A program made the translations under genes and the position numbers. From Akkermansiaceae bacterium UBA3385 (lineage in GTDB: Bacteria > Verrucomicrobiota > Verrucomicrobiia > Verrucomicrobiales > Akkermansiaceae), in the NCBI GenBank assembly GCA_002358905.1, contig DEPT01000073.1, positions 11,994 to 75,993 of the forward strand: DNA of 64,000 nucleotides, written 5' to 3'. A model generated the notes under the pieces. It saw only the letters and a list, made by a program, of their open reading frames with translations. It did not search any database and had not been told where the DNA came from. Of this stretch, positions 41,364 through 49,001 are shown one piece after another. Every line of letters starts with the position of its first letter. Positions within the stretch are counted from its first letter, which is position 1.

Positions 41364-43190
41364 TTAGTTCTTTTCGGGCATCTTGCCCGTCTTGAAGTAC
41401 TGCTCGATTTCCTCAAGCGTACGGCCCTTGGTTTCCGGCAGGAAGAAAGCGGCGGTAATGAAGTAGATTACCGTGAAGCCAGCCAGCCAGAAGAACACGG
41501 TGGAGTAACCGGAGGAGCCTACCCAGGGCAGGAAGGTACCGGCGATGGTGGTGGACACACCCTGGTTGATAAGCAGGGCAATGGCCATACCGTTGGCGCG
41601 GATGCGGGTGGGCATGAGCTCGGAGAGAGCCAGCCATACGCAAACGCCGGGGCCTGCTGCGTAGAAGGAGATGAATACCACGAAGAAGCCGGTCACAATC
41701 CAGCCGGTCACGGCATCGGGCTTCATGCCGATTTCAGCGCGGGTGATGGTTACTTCCTTCACAGCGCCTTCGGGCAGCGGGGTGGACCAGAAGCAGATCT
41801 TGTCCATGAAGGTGGGAGCAAGGGCGGTGCTCTTGGCGATGGTAATGGCGGAACCATCGGCAGCGGCATCAGCGCGAACCTCTGCCACGTCCTGCATGCT
41901 GGACTGACCCTGCGTGTAGGTCACGATGAGCTGCATGCCGGGAGCAACGGATTCTCCCTGCATGAACTCGGGATGAGCAGCAAGAACTTCGGGAGTGATG
42001 GCAGCCTTCACGGCATCAGCGGCAGAGATGTTCAGGGAGTTGTCCTGCACGGCAGCGGCCACCTGAGTGGTCACGTCCACGCGGTTGTTCTCCACGGAGA
42101 GGAACATGGCGCCCACGCCGGCCAGACCCACGATGATACCGGAAGTACCCATCTTGAGCAGGAAGGTGCGGCCCTTCTTGTCTACCAGGGTAACGGCCAC
42201 AACGGTCATCACCATGTTGGTGATCTTGATGGCCAGGTCAGCCCAGTTGGCAATCTCACCCTGCAGGCCAGCCTGCTGGAAGATCTTCACGGAGTAGTTC
42301 AGCACGGAGTTGATACCGGTAGCCTGTGTGCAGGCCAGAACCACAACAGCCAGGATGAAGGGAATCACATACTTGCGCTGGAGGAGGGAGTCGCCCTTGG
42401 CAGCTGCGGCCATATCGGCCTTGGCAGCTTCCTCAGCAGCGTCGGCAGCAATCATTTCGTCCAGAATCTCCTTGGCAGCGGCATCACCATTGTTGGAGGC
42501 GAGGGAGCAGAGAGCCAGCTCGCGCTGCCCACGGCGGTACAGCCAGCGGGGGGATTCCTTCAGCTTGAAGGCGCCGAAGAAGAGGATGAGACCGGGGATG
42601 GCGGAGCACCAGAAGATAACCTGCCAGGCCATCGTCTTGCTCTCGGCGGTCACGGTAGGATCATCGGCTGCACCCACCCACATGGTGGTCACCAGACCGA
42701 TGAGGGCCGCGAACACCAGACCCACGGTAAGCATAAACTGGAACATGCCGGTACCCTTGCCGCGGGAGTTGGCATCCAGACATTCAGCCAGGTACATGGG
42801 AACCACCACACCCACGAGACCGGCACTGGCACCCTGCAGGATACGACCGCCCATCAGCATCTCGAACACGCCATTGGAGAAGCAGATGACCGGAATGCTC
42901 AGCGTGAACAGCAGAGCAGACAGGATGATGACCTTCTTTCGGCCCATCCACTCGGCCAGCATGCCGGCGAACAGGGAGGAAAGAACGGAGCCGAAAAGAA
43001 CGGCGGCCACTACGATGGCCAGTTCTTGCGGGGTGTAGGAAGAGGTCTTTTCGATGTACGGCAGAGCGGCGGCAATCACGCCTACGTCAATGCCATACAG
43101 AAGACCACCAAGGCCAGCCATTACCATCAGGTAAAGGGCATAGCGTTTGACGGAGCTCGGAAGCTCTACTTTGGTTGCGTCTGTACTCAT
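41364..43190 (-). CDS. MFS sugar transporter with large periplasmic insertion
   Basis: 608 residues from the ATG at 43190; about 12 transmembrane helices. Sugar-porter motifs are present: GRILQGASAGLVGVVVPMYL, ESPRWLYRRGQRE, and PETKGRTLEEIE at the C-terminus. Typical XylE/GLUT-type proteins are ~480 residues. Here some 120 extra residues follow helix 9 (from about 370 to 495, with VENNRVDVTTQVAAAVQDNS and a beta-rich segment), probably an extracytoplasmic domain. Substrate: a monosaccharide, identity unknown. The gene is monocistronic with a near-consensus promoter. Confidence 0.88.
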   Translation of the reverse strand: MSTDATKVELPSSVKRYALYLMVMAGLGGLLYGIDVGVIAAALPYIEKTSSYTPQELAIVVAAVLFGSVLSSLFAGMLAEWMGRKKVIILSALLFTLSIPVICFSNGVFEMLMGGRILQGASAGLVGVVVPMYLAECLDANSRGKGTGMFQFMLTVGLVFAALIGLVTTMWVGAADDPTVTAESKTMAWQVIFWCSAIPGLILFFGAFKLKESPRWLYRRGQRELALCSLASNNGDAAAKEILDEMIAADAAEEAAKADMAAAAKGDSLLQRKYVIPFILAVVVLACTQATGINSVLNYSVKIFQQAGLQGEIANWADLAIKITNMVMTVVAVTLVDKKGRTFLLKMGTSGIIVGLAGVGAMFLSVENNRVDVTTQVAAAVQDNSLNISAADAVKAAITPEVLAAHPEFMQGESVAPGMQLIVTYTQGQSSMQDVAEVRADAAADGSAITIAKSTALAPTFMDKICFWSTPLPEGAVKEVTITRAEIGMKPDAVTGWIVTGFFVVFISFYAAGPGVCVWLALSELMPTRIRANGMAIALLINQGVSTTIAGTFLPWVGSSGYSTVFFWLAGFTVIYFITAAFFLPETKGRTLEEIEQYFKTGKMPEKN

Positions 43191-43200
43191 AACGGGCGGT

Positions 43201-43230
43201 ATTATATACCAGCCCCATGTCACAGTTCAA
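43201..43230 (-). promoter_or_regulatory. Sugar transporter promoter, nearly leaderless
   Basis: Minus strand: TTGAAC, 18-nt spacer, TATAAT (consensus); 10 nt to the ATG at 43190. Confidence 0.75.
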
Positions 43231-43274
43231 CCCTAAATTCTCGATTTCCGGGCTTTTTTCGGGTAATTTTTATG

Positions 43275-44684
43275 TTATCGGGCCAGAATTCCGGGTATGC
43301 CGCTCACACCGGTGGGGGAGATGGGGCGTATGGCAATGCGGTCCAGCGTGTTGGCTACGCGGGCGGGCAGGGTGATTTTATTGCAGTTGCCGGGTAGAAC
43401 ATCCATGGTGAACCAGCGGCCTTTGCTGCCCACCTGCAGCACCCATTTGCGGGCGTTTCCCTGCCAGGTGATGGTGCAGCCCCCTGCGGAATCCTGAGCC
43501 TGCACACTGGGGCGGGCAGGGCGGGAGCTGCCGCTCCAGGGCATGGCGGGGGGCAGCGCCAGGGTCGGGTACATGCGCTGAAGTACTTTCTGGATGCCGC
43601 CGCGGTTGGTGCCCAGGGAACGCCAGCTCCAGAAAAGCTGCCCGCAGCTCTGGCGTGCCAGCTGGCGTGAGTAGCCAATCTGGTGCCCGATTTCGGAGGC
43701 TTTGCGGCCGGGGTCTTCCTTGCTGTCGATGCGCACGGAGGCAATCCCCGGCCACACCGGGCGGCTGGGGTTAATGCCGCTCCACCACTGCATGAGGGCG
43801 GGGAAACTCTGTGGTCCCTCGCAGCGCCAGTACAACTGGGGTGAAAGGTAGTCAACCCAGCCCTTGGCAAGCCATTTTCGGGCATCGCAGGCAAGGTCTT
43901 CGTATGCATTGATGCGGGCTTCGACGCTGGCGGGGATTCCGGGTTGCCAGATGCCAAAGGGACTGATGCCGACACGCACATGCGGCTTGAGTTGCTTCAC
44001 GTTGCGGTACAGGCTGGAAACAAAGGAGTCAATAGCTGCGCGGCGCTGGGCAGGGGTGCGGCCGTCGTTAATTTCGTGGTGCGGCGGGTAGGGGTAGAAA
44101 TAGTCATCCAGGTGTACGCCGTCCACATTGTAGCGGCGCACTACGTCCATAATGACTTTCAGAACGTGCCCCCGTGCCTGTGACCTGGTGGGGTTGAGCA
44201 TGGTGGTGCTTCCGGCTTTGAGCAGCCAGCCGGGCTGGCGGTGGGAGATATGCCCGCGCCCTACTGGTTTGCTGCTTACCGTTGCGCGGAATGGGTTGAA
44301 CCATGCGTGAACTTCGATGCCGCGGCGGTGGGCTTCACTGATGGCGTAGGCCAGCGGATCATATCCCGGGTTCTGTCCGGGGCCGCTCAGCCAGGCGCTC
44401 CAGGGCTCGATTGCTGATTGGTAGACTGCGTCACCATTGGGGCGGACCTGCAGAATGATGGCGTTGAGCCTCAAGCGGGATGCCTGTTCAATAATCTGAA
44501 GTAGTTCGGATTTTTGCTGGGTGGCGGAGAGCCCGGCACGGCTGGGCCAGTCCAGGTTGAAAACGGTGGCTACCCAGGCTGCGCGGAACTCGCGTGCGGG
44601 CTCTGGTGCATTTTCATTCACTTGTTGCCAGGCATGGCTCAGGCTGGTAGTGAGCAGAAAAAGGAAAAATAACAAGCGTTTCAC
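43275..44684 (-). CDS. Exported GHL10-family glycosyl hydrolase (YngK/DigH-like)
   Basis: 469 residues starting with GTG at 44684; signal peptide MKRLLFFLFLLTTSLSHA. The body is a GHL10 (former DUF187) TIM barrel: EFRAAWVATVFNLDWPSR, ILQVRPNGDAVYQS, GIEVHAWFNPFRA, and VDGVHLDDYFYPYP with its acidic pair. The E. coli relative DigH cleaves denuded peptidoglycan glycans at the division site. The C-terminal ~90 residues form a separate beta domain (TITWQGNARKWVLQVGS). PBP1 lies just upstream, which agrees with a cell-wall role. Its own promoter overlaps the end of the PBP gene. Confidence 0.87.
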   Translation of the reverse strand: MKRLLFFLFLLTTSLSHAWQQVNENAPEPAREFRAAWVATVFNLDWPSRAGLSATQQKSELLQIIEQASRLRLNAIILQVRPNGDAVYQSAIEPWSAWLSGPGQNPGYDPLAYAISEAHRRGIEVHAWFNPFRATVSSKPVGRGHISHRQPGWLLKAGSTTMLNPTRSQARGHVLKVIMDVVRRYNVDGVHLDDYFYPYPPHHEINDGRTPAQRRAAIDSFVSSLYRNVKQLKPHVRVGISPFGIWQPGIPASVEARINAYEDLACDARKWLAKGWVDYLSPQLYWRCEGPQSFPALMQWWSGINPSRPVWPGIASVRIDSKEDPGRKASEIGHQIGYSRQLARQSCGQLFWSWRSLGTNRGGIQKVLQRMYPTLALPPAMPWSGSSRPARPSVQAQDSAGGCTITWQGNARKWVLQVGSKGRWFTMDVLPGNCNKITLPARVANTLDRIAIRPISPTGVSGIPGILAR

Positions 44685-44691
44685 TGTTCTG

Positions 44692-44721
44692 AATCTATGG
44701 TGGTTATCTTTTTAGTGGCAA
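44692..44721 (-). promoter_or_regulatory. GHL10 gene promoter, predicted leaderless
   Basis: Minus strand: TTGCCA, 18-nt spacer, TAGATT; 7 nt to the GTG start at 44684. Confidence 0.55.
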
Positions 44722-44743
44722 TCCATCGGCCTGGGAGATTCGG

Positions 44744-47290
44744 TTATACCTCTTCCGCAATGTCATCCTGCGGTAGTTCAGCAGAGGAACCGTCAATGTC
44801 TGGAGTGACATCCGGGTCTTCAGCAACTTCCTCCACGGCGCTGCTTTCGTCCGGGTCTTCGGCAAGTTCGGCGTGGATGGTGCACAGCGGGCGTTGTTTG
44901 GTGAAATCGGCCATGGTTTCGATGTAGGCCTTGCCTTCGTATTCACAGCCAGCGTGCGCCAGCATGCCGGAGGTGCGGCAGAGTCGTATACCGCTGTTGC
45001 GTCCTCCAGCGGGAGCCGTGCGGATTCCTTTCATCTGGTAACCACGGGCAGAGGCGCATTGCATAATACCCACCCAGAGCGGGAGCGCCACAGTGCCACC
45101 GTATGCTTTCTCTGCAATTTTGGTCGGGCGGTCAAATCCTACCCAAACAGCAGCGGTCAGGTCGGTAGTGAATCCACAGAACCAGGCGTTTGTGTAGTTG
45201 TTGGTTGTGCCGGTCTTGCCACCGCAGGGGTGCTTGAATCCCAGCCTTTGTACGCTGCCGGCAGTTCCCCCGGGTTTGGTAATCTGCTGCAGCACGGCAG
45301 AGACGGCATTGGCCGAGCGTGCGGAACAGACTCGGCGGGCGCTGGGGGTGTTCTGCCACACAACGCGCCCTTCCTTATCGGTGATACTTTGGATGATGTA
45401 GGGAGTGGGGCGTACCCCGCCATTGGCAAAGGCGGTGAAGGCACCGGCTACCTCCAGGGGGGAGGCTTCCCAGGTGCCCAGGTAAATGGTGGGGCCTGGT
45501 GTCTTGGCCGGGCGGGGGAATCCGGCGTACAGTGCGGTGTTGATGACATTCTGTAATCCTGCGATGTTGCCGGCTCTCACGGCCATGGTGTTTCGGCTTT
45601 TCAGCAAACCCCAGGAGGCAGGGTGGTTCCCGCAGAAACGGCCATCCGAGTTGCGGGGACGCCAGTTGGCGGCGCCTGCAATTTCGCCTCGCATTATCGG
45701 GTTGTCAGACAAGATGGAACGGGGACCGTATCCGCGCTCAAAGAATGCGGCGTAGACAATGGGTTTGAACACGGAACCTACCTGGCGGCGGCTTTGCAGA
45801 GCGCGGTTCAGGGGGGATTCTGTGCTGTCGCGTCCGCCTACTACGGCCAGCAGGGCACCTGTGGCGTTGTCGATGACGGCGCAGGCTGCCTGCAGGTATT
45901 TCGGCTGCATTTTCTCAGCCTCTTCCTTGGGGGCATTTGCTTTCAGAGCCAGGAATTGAGCACGGGTCTGGTGCTTCCATCCTTTCTGTTTCTCGAACAT
46001 GGCCGTGAGCCGTGCATCAATTTCGCGCATGGCATCATCCTGTAAGTCAATATCCAGTGTGGTTTGGACCCGAAGACCGCCGGAGACCACCACCTCCTCT
46101 TTCAGCCGTTCATCTTTGGAATCCAGCATGGACAGCAGGTGGTCCACCTCGGAGCGTACGAGATCCAGCGCGTAGTTGTCATTACCGCGGCGTTCCGGTT
46201 TGCTGGTCTTAAGCTCTTCCTTGAGCGCAAATTCGTATTCATTCCGGGTTATTTTGCCGTGCTCATACATGAGCTTGAGCACCTTATTGCGCTGTACAAG
46301 AGCTGCGGAGGGATTGCGGTAGGGGGAAAACTGATTTGGGCTGCAGATGATTCCGGCCAGCATGGCGGCCTCGCCCACTGTGAGGTCGCGCGGGAGTTTG
46401 TTGAAATATCCATGTGCTGCCTGCTTGAGCCCCAGGAAAGTGTGTCCCCAGAAGACTCGGTTCAGGTAGCAGGTGATAATGGTTTCTTTATCGTAGGTCG
46501 ATTCAATGCGGCGGGCCAGGGCCATTTCTGTGAGCTTAGCATCAAAATCACGTTCCTGGTGGTTGTAGGTATTCTTGGCCAGCTGCATGGTCAGGGTGGA
46601 AGCGCCCTGGGTGGTTCTGTGGTGCTTGAATACCTGAGCCACTGCGCGCAGGATACCGCGAGGGTCAATACCGCCATGGGTCCAGAAGGAACGGTCTTCC
46701 TGCATGACCAGGGCGTCTATCATGTATCTCGGCACTTCCTCGTTGATGTTGGCAATACTGCGGCGGTTTTCACCATGCAGGGTGCCGATTTCGTTGCCTT
46801 TGCGGTCCAGTACAATGGTACGTTCCGGCATGCGTGTGACCTGGGTCAGGTCGTAGCGGCCGGATTTTACCCCGTATATAACCGCCAGGATGCCGCCGAT
46901 AATTAAACCGACAAATCCCAGACTGAGAATGATTTTTGTGGGGATGAGGATGATTTTCGGGAGGTTGCGCAGAGCCCAGAAAATGATGCGCAGGGGAAGG
47001 GTGACCATGAGCCAGATTGCCCGCAGCACGCCTGTTCCTTTGCGCGGAGGTTGCTGAAATTCGTAGATGGGGTTTACATTTTCCGGCAATGGTTCATAGG
47101 CAGAATCATCGTCTTCCCATGCTCTTTTTGGTGCTGGCCTGGGGGCGGGCTGTTCGTATGCCTCATAGTCATCATAGTTGCTTCGCGCTGCGGTCTGGCG
47201 GCGGCGTGGCGGAACCTGTGTGCGGTAATCCTTCTGTTCCCTTGCAGGGGGGGCAGAATAGTCTTCTTGCGGTGCTTTGTAGCGGGCCAT
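44744..47290 (-). CDS. Class A penicillin-binding protein (PBP1A-like)
   Basis: 848 residues from the ATG at 47290. A Pro/Arg/Tyr-rich cytoplasmic part (~105 residues) comes first, then one membrane helix (LGFVGLIIGGILAVIYG). The GT51 glycosyltransferase has QEDRSFWTHGGIDPRGIL near 193-210 and the TLTMQLAKNTY motif. The transpeptidase domain carries SVFK (catalytic Ser, near 510), SRN and KTGTTNNYTNAW near 697. It polymerises and cross-links peptidoglycan. A much longer upstream frame overlaps the SprT-like gene and is not coding. The gene follows sprT-like by 8 nt, and its C-terminus is very acidic. Confidence 0.94.
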   Translation of the reverse strand: MARYKAPQEDYSAPPAREQKDYRTQVPPRRRQTAARSNYDDYEAYEQPAPRPAPKRAWEDDDSAYEPLPENVNPIYEFQQPPRKGTGVLRAIWLMVTLPLRIIFWALRNLPKIILIPTKIILSLGFVGLIIGGILAVIYGVKSGRYDLTQVTRMPERTIVLDRKGNEIGTLHGENRRSIANINEEVPRYMIDALVMQEDRSFWTHGGIDPRGILRAVAQVFKHHRTTQGASTLTMQLAKNTYNHQERDFDAKLTEMALARRIESTYDKETIITCYLNRVFWGHTFLGLKQAAHGYFNKLPRDLTVGEAAMLAGIICSPNQFSPYRNPSAALVQRNKVLKLMYEHGKITRNEYEFALKEELKTSKPERRGNDNYALDLVRSEVDHLLSMLDSKDERLKEEVVVSGGLRVQTTLDIDLQDDAMREIDARLTAMFEKQKGWKHQTRAQFLALKANAPKEEAEKMQPKYLQAACAVIDNATGALLAVVGGRDSTESPLNRALQSRRQVGSVFKPIVYAAFFERGYGPRSILSDNPIMRGEIAGAANWRPRNSDGRFCGNHPASWGLLKSRNTMAVRAGNIAGLQNVINTALYAGFPRPAKTPGPTIYLGTWEASPLEVAGAFTAFANGGVRPTPYIIQSITDKEGRVVWQNTPSARRVCSARSANAVSAVLQQITKPGGTAGSVQRLGFKHPCGGKTGTTNNYTNAWFCGFTTDLTAAVWVGFDRPTKIAEKAYGGTVALPLWVGIMQCASARGYQMKGIRTAPAGGRNSGIRLCRTSGMLAHAGCEYEGKAYIETMADFTKQRPLCTIHAELAEDPDESSAVEEVAEDPDVTPDIDGSSAELPQDDIAEEV

Positions 47291-47298
47291 GGGGGGGA

Positions 47299-47847
47299 TT
47301 ACGAGGCTATGGGGGTGATGGTGAGCTTGCCCAGTGTTTCGTCCTTGCGACCGGGAATATAGCAGCGGCGCAGACTGGCGGCGTTGTGTCTGGGTTTTCG
47401 GGTATATGTTCGGTAGATTTCTCCAGTTTCGCAGTGGCAGAGGGCGAAACGTGGCTTGCTTCTCGGGGCGGCGAATTCGATGCCGCGCACGCTGGCTCGT
47501 TCTCCGGGAATGCCGAGAGCTGCGCAGTATTGCTTCCACACCGGACCGTGCCCGCGGGATTTGTGGTATTCCCATGCCAGAGCATGAGCCAGTTCATGCA
47601 GCAGGGTGCGCCAGAGCTGGGCCGGGTCCTTATCTGCATAGGCTTCTGCATAGTAGCGAGAGAGGCTGATGCGCTGCTGATGCATCTTGCAGCAGCCCAG
47701 TCGGCGGGATGTCTTGTCCCACCCGAACTGCCAGTTCTGCAGGTGCAGGTGTGCCAGGCATGCTGCAGCATAGCTCTCCACCTCGGCCGGTGAGGCTCCG
47801 GCCGGACGTGAGGGGAGGGGAATGTGCTGGGCTGTTCCGGTGGCCAT
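47299..47847 (-). CDS. SprT-like zinc metalloprotease
   Basis: 182 residues from the ATG at 47847. The zinc motif HELAHALAWEYH (near 83-94) with a third histidine in RGHGPVWKQYC is the SprT-like pattern. A C-terminal Cys-containing strand region (FALCHCETGEIYRTYTRKP) resembles the zinc-ribbon of the family. Eukaryotic Spartan relatives degrade DNA-protein cross-links; bacterial roles are poorly known. It lies between recA and pbp1, which is suggestive, but the recA terminator stands directly before its start codon. I see no separate promoter, so expression may rely on read-through. Confidence 0.83.
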   Translation of the reverse strand: MATGTAQHIPLPSRPAGASPAEVESYAAACLAHLHLQNWQFGWDKTSRRLGCCKMHQQRISLSRYYAEAYADKDPAQLWRTLLHELAHALAWEYHKSRGHGPVWKQYCAALGIPGERASVRGIEFAAPRSKPRFALCHCETGEIYRTYTRKPRHNAASLRRCYIPGRKDETLGKLTITPIAS

Positions 47848-47852
47848 GCAGA

Positions 47853-47882
47853 AGAAAAAGGCGGCCGGGTTTCCGGCCGCCT
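47853..47882 (-). terminator. recA terminator
   Basis: AGGCGGCCGG / CCGGCCGCCT, 10-bp stem, with TTTTTC after it on the minus strand. The T-run ends a few bases before the SprT-like start codon. Confidence 0.9.
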
Positions 47883-47893
47883 GGAAAACGAGT

Positions 47894-48928
47894 TTACTTG
47901 GTGCCGGCGGCGTCCAGTTTTTCGCGCACCTTTGCTTCGATTTCAGCGTAAAGCTCAGGATTGTTGCGCAGGGCATCCTTGGCGCCATCACGTCCTTGGG
48001 CGAGCTGCCCGCCATTGTAGCTGAACCAGGAACCGCGCTTCTGTACGATATCGAACTCCATGGCCAGGTCAATAAGGCTGCCCACGGAGGAGATGCCTTC
48101 ATTGTACATGATGTCGAACTCGCATTCCTTGAAGGGCGGGGCTACCTTGTTCTTCACTACCTTGAGCTTGGTGCGGTTGCCGGAAACGGAACCGTCTGTG
48201 CCTTTAATCTGGCCGATGCGGCGGATATCGCAGCGTACGGAGGCGTAGAACTTGAGGGCGCGGCCACCGGGGGTGGTTTCGGGGTTGCCGAACATCACAC
48301 CAATCTTCTCACGGATCTGGTTCGTGAAGATGCAGATAGTGCGGGCCTTGGAGATAAGGGAGGTAAGCTTACGCAGGGCGGCGCTCATCAGACGAGCCTG
48401 GGCACCCACGGTGCTGTCGCCGATATCGCCTTCCAGTTCCTGCTTGGTTACCAGGGCGGCCACGGAGTCCACCACCACCACATCAATGGCGTTGGAGCGT
48501 ACCAGAGCCTCGCAGATTTGCAGGGCTTCTTCACCGCTGTTCGGCTGGGAAACGAGCAGGTCGTCCAGATTCACACCGAGCTTGGCGGCGTAGGACGGGT
48601 CCAGAGCGTGTTCCACGTCGATGAAGGCAGCCAGGCCTCCGGCTTTCTGTGCCTGGGCAATCACGGTCAGAGTGAGGGTAGTTTTACCGGAGGATTCGGG
48701 GCCGAATACCTCCACAATGCGGCCACGCGGGAAACCGCCCACGCCCAGGGCCCTGTCGATAAGCAGGTTGCCGGTCGGAATTGTTTCTACCTCCATGGTC
48801 TTGCGGTCGCCAAGACGCATGATGGCATTTTCACCAAAATCTTTCTGAATCTGGAGCATGGCTGCATCCAGAGCGCGCTGGCGCTGGGCCATCACTTTGT
48901 CCATATCAGGGGAAATCTCTTTACTCAT
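47894..48928 (-). CDS. recA: RecA recombinase
   Basis: 344 residues with full RecA hallmarks: Walker A GPESSGKTT near 72-80, VVVDSVAALVTKQELEGDIG, IFTNQIREKIGVMFGNPETT, and YASVRCDIRRIGQIK. It forms the strand-exchange filament and activates LexA cleavage. Compared with the ~350-residue norm, the C-terminal acidic tail is short. I see no LexA box near the promoter. Its promoter TTGCAA-N17-TAGACT sits 9 nt before the ATG. Confidence 0.98.
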   Translation of the reverse strand: MSKEISPDMDKVMAQRQRALDAAMLQIQKDFGENAIMRLGDRKTMEVETIPTGNLLIDRALGVGGFPRGRIVEVFGPESSGKTTLTLTVIAQAQKAGGLAAFIDVEHALDPSYAAKLGVNLDDLLVSQPNSGEEALQICEALVRSNAIDVVVVDSVAALVTKQELEGDIGDSTVGAQARLMSAALRKLTSLISKARTICIFTNQIREKIGVMFGNPETTPGGRALKFYASVRCDIRRIGQIKGTDGSVSGNRTKLKVVKNKVAPPFKECEFDIMYNEGISSVGSLIDLAMEFDIVQKRGSWFSYNGGQLAQGRDGAKDALRNNPELYAEIEAKVREKLDAAGTK

Positions 48929-48937
48929 ATGCCACTC

Positions 48938-48966
48938 AGTCTACCCGTTTCCCCACCCCGTTGCAA
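48938..48966 (-). promoter_or_regulatory. recA promoter, nearly leaderless
   Basis: Minus strand: TTGCAA, 17-nt spacer, TAGACT; 9 nt to the ATG. Confidence 0.75.
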
Positions 48967-49001
48967 GCGCAAATTGCGGCACAAAAGAGGTTTAGTCTGC
49001 G

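Noticed and set aside
46714..46721. Third copy of the ECF -10 motif CGTCTATC
   Set aside because: It is inside the PBP1 gene and no TCAATAA lies 16 nt upstream.
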